From Orobanche coerulescens (taxonomy: Eukaryota; Streptophyta; Magnoliopsida; Lamiales; Orobanchaceae), in assembly GCA_033398695.1 (NCBI GenBank), contig CM065804.1, positions 51,181,501-51,245,500 of the forward strand: a stretch of DNA of 64,000 bases, written 5' to 3'. The translations under genes and the position numbers were made by a program. A model generated the notes under the pieces. The model saw only the letters and a program-made list of their open reading frames with translations, had not been told where the DNA came from and did not search any database. Positions 55,183 through 64,000 of the stretch are shown here, piece after piece (position 1 is the first letter of the stretch; the number at the start of each line of letters is the position of its first letter).

Positions 55183-57728
55183 TGTAACACCCCCAGAGCC
55201 ATCCGGAAATATTACAGCGCTGTGGGCCCCGAGACGTTACCCACAAGGCTAAAAGCCATTTTCACAAACATTTCAGTATGCCTAAGCAGCAATGACGGTA
55301 ACATCTGTTTCAAATATGCAAAGGCTTTATAAAAATCCATTTATCAATACCGTCATAAAATCTCATTTGAAAGTACAAGGCCAAAACGCCAAAACTCAAC
55401 AGTTTTAAAAGTGTACGTTAAGCCATCACTTGCACGTACCGACAAAATAGTTTAGAAAATAATTTTCTAAAATACTTAAGTTGCCAAAAACCAAAAGGGC
55501 ATTTAAAAATACTCACACAGCGGAAATGACAAACAGTTAAAAATACTCTCGCAGTGGAACATAACAACTAATCAAAGTACCCGATTCACAAACACACGCC
55601 ATAGCCAGTATCCTCCGAGAAGGTCATCTCTTCATGACCGTTACAAGCTCGATATCCCAAAAACCTAAAAGAAAGCCCACGACGGGGTCAGCCATAATAC
55701 TCAACAATGATAACGATCACATCACGTCAATAATTACATACCAATGAAATTACTATGTAAGAATACTACCAATATAATTTTACCGTCATAGATTTACCAG
55801 TTCATGATAATCCTTATCAAAATAACCCTTATCATATTGCACATCTCGTAATCTCAATTAACCAATAAACTCAAACATAACATCTATACTGTACCTCAAA
55901 CAATATCCAAGATTCTCAAAACATCATCATAACTTGCAATACGGAAATATATCAACTCTAACCAATTCGGTCCATCGGATAACATCATCAAATCCCAACA
56001 CGATAATCGATTGTCCATCAAAAGACAAATACCAAAGGGAATACGGAACATACACCAAGATACGCAATGTCACGACAATAATGTCAGTCTAGTCTGAGAT
56101 CAAATCAATACAACATATGGACATGATCCTACAAGAGACCTACAAATGCATACTCACATGACGACATCAATATGCCCACAATAATAACAACAATGTATAC
56201 TCAATGGAAATCCGATGATCCAGCGCACATAGCATAGATCCCAAGATGATACTTTTAGATCAACACGAGGTGGATAACCAATAATATACATATGCACAAC
56301 AACAACACATGGTAATCCAACGATCCAGCACACACAGCTATAGATTCCCATGATGATCCCGTCGGACCAATGCATGGTGGAAATACCTATCCAATCATCC
56401 AGCACACACAGCTATAGATTACCATAATGATCTCGTCGGACCAACTGGTGGACATACGAGAATAATGCACAACTCCATAAAACAACGATACATAATGCAC
56501 GACAACAACAATACACAAATGTATCACAACATGATTGACACAAAATGAAAAAAATGATTAGAGTACTTGTCCCGAGTCCTTCGAGAGCAATCTCGATGTC
56601 TAAACCATCACTAACAGTTACCTCAATATTCGACGATCAAAAAGTACCATGGACTGTAGACAACTCGTATCCTCGCATTTACCACAATGTATCCTCAATA
56701 CCCAAGTATACCAATAACGAATATATACATTATGATTCCCAAAATCCGAAAACAACGTACAATCCCAAATCTCCAGAGTTCACAGTTATAATCGTTGCTA
56801 TATGAATTATAAACGAATGAAACTGAAACCATTCATTAAATATTATAAATTGAGCAAGTAATAACTTGCCTCGATATCGATACGATGATAGTGAAGCAGC
56901 TACCAATTCCTTGCCTTCGTCTACAAGCTCCTCGGTCCCAGCCAAAACAATTCCCAAACATACTCAAACTCGACCGTAACATATTATTCTAGTCATCGAT
57001 CAATTATCACAACTTATTAAAGTAATCAATTAACAACAATCCGATAACAATCAATAACCGACATAACCAACCAATCGAACTCAATGGTTCAACGATTCCT
57101 CGATCATATAAAAAAACAGATAATCCAACTCAACAATTACGAACTCATATCCACAATACACACCGCAACTCGATCATCATAATTAACAATTAATATAACC
57201 GATCAACAAACCCAATGATTCCACAATACCCCGATTAAAGTCAAATTTGAACAACCTAAATCAATCGATCACGAATCCATAACCATAATACGATTCCACA
57301 ATCCAATAATCATATCAATAATTAATTCAACTAAGTGTCTTAACATACTCGACTCCAACTTCAACTTTAAATACGACTTAACAAGGTTCCTTTTTGTTCG
57401 TATTCGTAATTTCATAGAAAGCAAATTAGGGGTTATTATCATGAATAATCATATTCCAAGATTAACCGTAATATTTCCAAATTCCATCCCTTATTCATAC
57501 GATAATGACATATATAACTCAAGAGTTCTTCAGGAACATGAATTAATCCGAAACCATGTTCATAAACAACAAAACGAAATAATTCGATGTGTTCTAACAT
57601 CTAAACCATCATCTAACTCATAATCCAAGGCATATATCATCATATTCTTCAACATACACATCACATAATATAAGAATCATAACAACACCACTATAACCAT
57701 CATCATACGAAGCAAGTAAGGATAACAA
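55183..57728 (-). repeat. D 5' LTR, partial
   Basis: Starts TGTAACACCCCCAGAGCC. Contains GAAAGCCCACGACGGGGTCAG near 55670, matching the A LTR in reverse, and a three-unit GATC module at about 56213-56455. No palindromic sites are seen. In A the sites lie near the U3 end, which here would be beyond the B' insertion at 57729. Confidence 0.7.
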
Positions 57729-60099
57729 TGTAATATCCGGATTTATTATGGTGTATTTCATCTGTATTCGAACCCTGTATTATTCGGATTTGTGATCTTG
57801 ATTATTGGAGTATGATATTTCTTTCGTTGGTAACTTTGTACATAAGTATATCAACATGCAAAATTTCTCATGCAAACTCGTGATAGCGCACGCTAAGAAT
57901 GTAGCTTAACGCGCGCTATCGGCTACTACTAGCGCACGCTACGTATGTAGGAGTTACGTGCGCTAGGCACTCAATTATTGAGCTGGGCGGCTAGCACATG
58001 CGCCAGCTGGACGTAGGATTGGATAAGATTACCGCGGACGAACCTGGACAGTTTTGAGGTCAACTCTTATTAGCGTGCGCTAAGGAATACTTAGTAGCGT
58101 GCGCTAATTTGCCTTGTGCAGAAAGTTTATATATGGGCCAGCACTTCATTTTTATTCCCATTTCCTTCATTCATTCTTCAATTTTGAGAGACCAGAGAGC
58201 ATATCATCTTCCTTAGACATACTTATAACACATCCACTTGATTATTGGACATCGAATACTTCTTGTGATTGATCATCGAAGAGAAGTAACACCTTGGAGT
58301 GGCATATAACCAACCGGAGTCAGATTCTACCTTTGGAGTTCAGTGATTTCGTCATATTAAGGTATGTTGATTCTATCACCAACTCTAGATTCGTGTTATG
58401 GAGAATGAGATGATCATGCTAGCAAAATATTGAGTTTCTTGGGTGAATTATCCAAACCACTTCATGTTGGAATATTGAAATGATTATGCCTTAAGTACCT
58501 TGATTATGAACATCATGATTCGAATCTTATTACAATGAATAAGTAGAGGGAGCTTCTATCATTGGTAATCCGAATCGAGTAGGTGTATTCATAGCAATCT
58601 TGGACTTGACTTTAACATCATTATTGTTAGACGAATCTAAAGGATTGATCATGGAAAGATTTATCTTGTAAAGATGGAATGTTAATCAAACTACAGAATG
58701 ATAGTTTTTGATTGAGATAAAGGTGTTGATATCGACCGTTAAGCTTTCCGAATTATCGCATGAAGAATAGTAATCGAAATGGAATATGGTTTTATAATAG
58801 TATACATATCATTGAATCCGAAGTTGTTGTTATCCGTAGGATCATTCATAACCGTATAAACATGATATTCATGGAGGTAACATGAATTAACACTGAAGAT
58901 TTCATTGGTTTGATCATGTTGAGACCAGTCTACTGCCCTGTAGTAAACTCCCATGCACAGTTAGTGCACGCTAAGCTATGTAGATTAACGTGCGCTATCG
59001 AGCATGAGTTAACGTACGCTACGTTTGGTACGTAATGTACGTTAGGCCATCAGACAAGTCAGTCGGCTGATCAGTGAAGTACTGACCATGCATAGTTAGC
59101 GTACGCTAGGCTTTGTTGTTTACGTGTGCTATCGAGCAGACTTAACGTATGCTACACAGAGTACTTAGCGTGCGCTAAGCAGTTCAGGCAGATTACATTT
59201 TATGAGCTTTTGGCCATAAATCGAATTGTTAGACATTCGTACGACATGAGATAAATTCTATATTATTTCTTTTGTTAAGGTTCAAGCTCGTTACGTGATT
59301 GATTGAAGGGGCGACCTTCGAGTGTTTCGTTTTCATGGAAGTATTGTTCTTGTCTTCGAATCGAGGCAAGTACCTTATTTGTTTTATGTATTGATGTTAT
59401 ACATATTGTCGTGCATGTATGTCGTTGTTGTATGTCCACCTCGTGTTGGTCCGACGGGATCATCGGGGGATCTATGCTAACGTGCGCTGGATCATCGGAC
59501 GGGTTTTTCCACCACGGGTTGGTCTGACGGGATCATCGTGGGTTCTAGGCAGTGAACGCTGGATCGTCGGAATTACCATGTGTATGTTGTGATATCATGT
59601 TATGATTATCAATTATGTATGTCATTTATGAATTTCTCGTAGGAGAACACTTGTTGGTATTTTTGTCGTTTATTCTTCGTGAAATATGAATAATATGTTG
59701 TGGTACTTGTACTAGCATCGTTGTGCTAACCCTTTCGGGGGTGAACATTTTGTTTATGTTCAGGATCCAGGAGAGCGGGAAAACAACCACTGGAACTGCA
59801 TGACGACGAGGGTGCAGAGTGATGTTCCGGTCGAGTTTATATGTCTATTGTTTATTGCTTATTTTAATAAGTACTCGAGTACGAGGTCGTTTATGATGAA
59901 TTTGAATTTGGCGATGTATTAATATGTTTCTGTTGAACATCTAGTATTTTTCAGTATTTGGTTAGAACTGTTGTATCTTAATTCCGTTATTTCCATTCGT
60001 TAGTACCTCCTAATGTCTGTTCAATTCTTCAGCCTTGTAAATCCTTATGTAAAGGATTTATAGCGCTGTAATATTCCTGAGTATTTCGGGGGTGTTACA
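57729..60099 (+). repeat. Chromovirus B' 5' LTR
   Basis: 2371 bp, TGTAATATCCGG to GGGGGTGTTACA. Palindrome cluster 57880-58110, TATA-like TATATA at 58129-58134, second cluster 58960-59185, donor-like GAGGCAAGT at 59363-59371, GATC doublet 59438-59572, hairpin-forming CCCTTTCGGGGG near 59730, and acceptor-like CAG at 59761-59763. It shows the family B LTR layout in readable orientation. Confidence 0.9.
57880..58110. repeat. Palindrome cluster upstream of TATA, B' LTR
   Basis: About six sites such as TAGCGCACGCTAAG (57884-57897), TTAACGCGCGCTA and TTAGCGTGCGCTAAG near 58069. They end about 20 bp before TATATA. The second cluster, 58960-59185, lies downstream and includes GTTAACGTACGCTAC near 58997. 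Confidence 0.8.
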
Positions 60100-60104
60100 G
60101 AATA

Positions 60105-60116
60105 TGGTATCGGAGC
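60105..60116 (+). promoter_or_regulatory. Primer binding site of B'
   Basis: TGGTATCGGAGC, 5 bp after the LTR end; tRNA-Met type with one change from the B site. Confidence 0.85.
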
Positions 60117-60334
60117 TAAGATTATGGATATCTTGGCCGTTGGGTTAAAATAGGGGTCATTTATGTCTTTTGAGGTAACCGTCCGCGAATAACATCACTG
60201 TACTGCCTACGTCTTCGTGCGGGTGGTGGTTGTAAGTTCCTAAACTCTATCTCGTCCTTTGCATGTTATATTTCCTTGTACTTGAGCATTCGAACGATAT
60301 TGTTTCCTGTATATTGAGTATTTATGCTTACAGT

Positions 60335-61490
60335 ATGTTGAGAGGCGGACGTGGACGTGGTCGCAGTCGCGGACGCGGACGAAGGAATGCTAAAAGGGAA
60401 GCGTCGCCTTCTAATCAAGCCAGTCATAGCTCGGGCGAGCCACAACGATCTATCAATAACGAACCGGAACCTGCTGTACCAGAGATCCTTCGTCAAGTGG
60501 TGAACCAGATGACTCAGTTCGCCCAAGTCGTGGACAGAATGCAAGTGGCGGTGGGACTACAGCAGGGAGAGAGACAGCAAGGGATCCCAGACATGGGAAA
60601 TCGAGGTGACCGGTGGCTGCAAGAGGTGGCGAAGATGCAACCACCCAAATTCGAAGGTATTTTGAACTCCCACCTCGGACCATTGGTTAAAGGAACTGGA
60701 GACAATCTTTGCCGGAATTAACTGCCCAGACGACCGGAGAGCCTCTATCGCTCAATACTTTCTGATAGGGGAAGCGTCCGAATGGTGGGAAGCCATCCGG
60801 CCTGTAGACCATGATTCTGATTAGACAGAGTTTAAATTGATGATGGAAGCTCAGTACTGCCATCGTCCTGTGATGGAAGCCAAGATTCGAGAGTTTTTCT
60901 CCGCTCAGCCTTCAGATGTGCCAGTATCTCAGGCAATTAAGATGTTTAACCAGCAGCTGACATTTTTTCGACATCTGGTCAGAACAGATGCAGAAATGAT
61001 GATCCATTTTGATATGAGGATGAAACCAGAAATCCAGAGGTACATGTCCGGTTTTGAATGTACCACACTCCGTCAATACAAGGATAAGGCATTGGCGTAT
61101 GAGATCAAGGAAGCAGCTATGGAGAAATTTATGGAATCCAAGAAGCAGAAAGTCTCTGGTACTTTTACAGAGCACAAGAGTAGCGGGCCCCGCAAGGCCC
61201 AGTCATCTTTTCATTCTTTCAAGAAACCTCTGCACCCAGTTAGGAGCGGAAAGAACTTCGGAGCAACATCAACCATGACTGATGTTACCAGGAAATGCTT
61301 TAACTGTGCCCAGATGGAGTACTATCGACGGAATTGCCCCCTACCTGCCGTGACTTGTTTTGATTGTGGTCGAGAGGGACATCGTGCGGTGTTCTATGAA
61401 GAGGCTGCAAAGTCTTTTAGAGCCCGTACACCACAGCCAGTCCAGAAGGAAGCAGTATCCAACAGACGCAGCAAAGTGTTCAGATGCCTC
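60335..61490 (+). pseudogene. Chromovirus B' gag
   Basis: The likely start is the ATG at 60335 (MLRGGRGRGRSRGRGRRN), matching the start chosen for B. The first frame drifts after about 60665, where a base appears lost in the SEILNSHLGP stretch. The Gag core resumes in another frame from 60837, with AIKMFNQQLTFFRHLVRTD and IQRYMSGFECTTLRQYKDK. A TAG at about 60823 lies between them. Two zinc knuckles follow; the first has lost its histidine context (CAQMEYYRRNC instead of CAQTGHYQRNC). A second frameshift near 61450-61484 returns to the pol frame. Confidence 0.85.
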
Positions 61491-63508
61491 AGAATTTTGG
61501 CCGTGGGCGAGGCAGAGGACAGTGGGATCGAAAGGGTACATCAAGTGCCGGATCTATTCCCCCACATCTGTACGAGATGAGGAGAACAGACGATCAGGAT
61601 GCTGCTGTCGCATCAGGTACTGTCCAGATCCTTTCCCAGCCAGCTAGCATTTTATTCGATACAGGAGCTACGCATTCTTTTATATCCTTATCTTGTGTAA
61701 ATCGTTTGAATATTTCTTGTTTTCATACTTGTGAACCTTATGTTGTTGGTTTACCGAGTGGAGAGAGGATTGTCGGGAACTTAGAAACCAGAAATTTCCC
61801 TGTATCATTTGGAGGCATAGAATGGCTCTCAAATTTGATTGTGATAGAAATGCAAGGAGACGACCTGATACTCGGAGACGATTGTCTTAATCAATATGGA
61901 GCAATTTTAAACCACCGAAGGAGGAATATCTCGCTGATCGCTGACGATGGTTCCGAAATACTATTTGAGGGATGGAAACCGGGAAGCTCAGGGAAGCTGA
62001 TCAAAGCGATGAAAGCTGTCAAATTGTTGAAACAGTGCTGCACCAGATACTGGTGCTATGCAATGAAGAAAGAAGACGAAATCGTGGAACTTTCATCCAT
62101 TCCTGTTGTGAACGAATTTCCAGATGTATTTCCTGATGAGTTACCTGGACTACCTCCACGAAGGGATGTAGAATTTACCATTAAGCTCGAACCCAGAGCT
62201 ACACCAATTTCTAAAGCGCCGTATCGTATGGCACCTACTGAGATGTATGAATTGAAAAAGCAGCTGGAGGAGTTACTGGACAAAGGCTATATTCAGCCAA
62301 GTGTTTCGCCCTGGGGAGCGCCGGTTCTTTTTGTCCGAAAGAAGGATGAATCGATTCGACTGTGTATCGACTATCGAGAGCTGAACAAGATGACAATTAA
62401 GAATAAGTATCCGTTGCCACGGATTGATGACCTGTTCGACCATTTGCAAGGGGCAACAGTATTTTCTAAAATCGATCTGAGACCAGGATATCATCAGCTG
62501 AGGATTAAGGAATCTGATGTTCCAAAGTCAGCATTCAGAACTCGCTACGGACACTATGAGTTTGTAGTCATGCCGTTTGGTCTCACTAATGCACCTTCTG
62601 TATTCATGCAGTTGATGAACCGAGTGTTCATCGAATATCTGGATAAATTTGTGGTCGTGTTCATTGATGAGATTCTGGTATATTCTAAGAGCCCGGGGGA
62701 ACATGCGCAGCATTTGCGGATTGTATTAGAACTTTTGAGAAGCGAGCAACTATACGCCAAACTCTCTAAGTGTGAATTCTGGATAAAGGAAGTAATGTTC
62801 CTCGGTCATGTGGTATTAGCTGAAGGAGTCCGAGTAGATCCTCAGAAGATTGAAGCGGTTTTGGATTGGAAGCCTCCAAAGAATGTGAAGGAAGTCCGAA
62901 GCTTCTTAGGACTTGCTGGATATTATCGTCGATTCATGGAAGGGTTTTCTAAAATCTCCCGCCCACTTACTCGACTCCTGCAGAAAACTCAAAAGTTTGA
63001 GTGGAACGAGTCGTGTCAGACTAGTTTTGATGAATTGAAGGAGAGATTGACGACAGCACCAATTTTATCACTTCCACAGGGGACTGGAGGATTCATAGTT
63101 TACAGTGATGCTTCGAACCAAGGGCTTGGATGCATATTGATGCATAATGATAAGGTGATCGCTTATGCGTCGCGACAGCTGAAACCTTATGAAGTGAATT
63201 ACCCAACGCACGATTTGGAGTTGGCAGCAGTGATTTTTGCTTTGAAAATTTGGAGACATTATCTGTACGGGACTCACTGTCAGATCTTTACGGATCACAA
63301 GAGTCTCAAATACATCTTCAGTCAGAAAGAGTTGAACATGCGACAAAGAAGATGGTTAGAACTGATAAAGGACTATGACTTGGAGATTTTGTATCATCCA
63401 GGCAAAGCGAATGTAGTGGCCGATGCACTCAGCCGCAAGCCTGTTTCTATTCAGATGCTGGAGACTCTGACCTCTCAACTTAGCCTTCAACGAGAGATGA
63501 TTCGATAA
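61484..63508 (+). pseudogene. Chromovirus B' protease, RT and RNase H
   Basis: One open frame of 674 codons. Protease motif [13 protein letters not shown], then [35 protein letters not shown] and [18 protein letters not shown]. The RT catalytic box reads FIDE at 62660-62671, where B has FIDD, so one metal-binding aspartate is a glutamate. RNase H follows with [34 protein letters not shown] and [16 protein letters not shown], ending [10 protein letters not shown]. The frame stops at TAA (63506-63508) before integrase. It is the longest pol frame in the window, but the catalytic change and flanking breaks make activity unlikely. Confidence 0.9.
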
Positions 63509-64000
63509 GGAATTGAAGTGTGGTTACCAAGAGTCCAAGGACAACTGTGCGTGATGGAATTAACTTCATCATTAACCGAAGAAATTAAATCTAGACAGAC
63601 ATATGATCCTCTGATGATTCGGTTACGTGATTAAGTGATCAAGGGAAAGGCCCCCAGATTCCTAATTCATGATGATGGAGTTTTGAGATTTCAGAACCGA
63701 CTCTGCGTTCCTGATATCGATGTACTGAAACAGATGATTATGAAGGAAACTCACAACTCACCCTATTCTATCCACCCGGGCACCAGTAAGATGTATAAGG
63801 ACTTGAAACAGAATTTCTGGTGGGGCAACATGAAGAAGGATGTAGCGGACTATGTTTCGAAATGCTTGACTTGTCAGCAAGTTTAGATCGAGCATCAACG
63901 ACCTGCCGGGATGTTGAAGCCACTTCCGATTCCTGAATGGAAGTGGGAGGACATATCAATGGACTTTATTACTAGTATGCCGAGAACCAAGACAGGAATG
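63509..64000 (+). pseudogene. Chromovirus B' integrase, N-terminal part
   Basis: In the same phase as the frame ending at 63508, and broken by further stops at about 63632 and 63884. The HHCC zinc finger is visible (HNSPYSIHPGTSKMYKDL to KCLTCQQV). The start of the catalytic core ([19 protein letters not shown]) runs off the window edge. In B the same region is open, and TAG here replaces AAG after CQQV. Confidence 0.88.

Larger units (their letters stand above)
52189..57728 (-). mobile_element. Family D: minus-strand, non-coding relative of family A
   Basis: A truncated LTR-like part (52189 to about 52890) is followed by an internal region (to 55182). This matches the reverse complement of the A internal region at many points, for example CATGATAAACTCCAA and CCCAATCCTGATA. 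Then come a PBS and 2.5 kb of 5' LTR, interrupted at 57728 by B'. No coding part is seen. It is more diverged from A than the A copies are from each other, so it is older or a sister family. Confidence 0.75.
57729..64000 (+). mobile_element. Chromovirus B' (Ty3-gypsy), 5' LTR to integrase, cut by window end
   Basis: Plus-strand element of the B family: LTR 57729-60099, PBS 60105-60116, gag, protease, RT, RNase H and the start of integrase at the window edge. It sits in the D LTR; AACAA (57724-57728) is the expected left TSD. Coding parts are about as broken as in B but in different places, so the two copies decayed independently (or carry independent errors). Confidence 0.9.

Overview
This window looks like plant (angiosperm) nuclear DNA made almost entirely of nested LTR retrotransposons. 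I found no host gene, rRNA, complete tRNA gene or CRISPR array. The plant assignment rests on Ty1-copia and chromodomain Ty3-gypsy (chromovirus, Tekay/Del-like) proteins, on initiator-tRNA-Met primer binding sites (TGGTATCAGAGC type), and on 5-bp target-site duplications (TSDs) marking insertions inside other elements.

Layout. (1) 1-3738 is the 5' part of a minus-strand Ty1-copia element (F): pre-integrase/protease, gag, leader, PBS and 5' LTR. Its LTR resumes at 24437-25172. (2) 3739-24436 is one 20.7-kb insertion flanked by the TSD CCTTG. It is built as LTR-internal-LTR-internal-LTR-internal-LTR, with LTRs of about 3.4 kb and non-coding internal regions of about 2.4 kb: a tandem array of a non-autonomous LARD-like gypsy derivative (family A). 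(3) From 25173 a plus-strand copia element (Copia-1) begins. Its gag is split into three pieces by two later insertions. (4) The first insertion is Copia-2, 27300-41249, itself a tandem LTR-internal-LTR-partial internal-LTR composite. Its second RT is split by a minus-strand gypsy solo LTR (family C, 36323-38539, TSD GATGA). (5) The second is a complete minus-strand chromovirus B, 41760-51404 (TSD CAACA), with near-identical LTRs but several nonsense mutations in pol. (6) 51405-51954 is the coiled-coil end of Copia-1 gag, joined to the 3' end of another chromovirus (E: chromodomain and PPT). (7) 52189-57728 is an older minus-strand relative of family A (D). (8) D is interrupted by B', a plus-strand chromovirus of the B family (57729 to the window end).

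How the parts relate. Families A, B, C and D share LTR termini (TGTAATATCC/GGTGTTACA type). A and B also share the sequence around the PPT, and A, B and D share a tRNA-Met PBS. So the non-coding A and D elements were probably mobilised by proteins from B-like chromoviruses. The LTRs of A, B, B' and C have two striking non-coding features. One is a cluster of a palindromic site directly upstream of the TATA box: TTAGCG-NN-CGCTAA in A and B, TTACGTACGTAA in C. The other is a conserved repeated module rich in GATCATCGG and GATCCAGCG, which lies inside a possible conserved LTR intron.

Caution on sequence quality. The interior A copies differ from the outer ones mostly at CAG/CTG/CCG sites, and copy 2 carries six single Ns. 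This pattern suits consensus errors at methylated CHG sites, so some frameshifts here may be artefacts.
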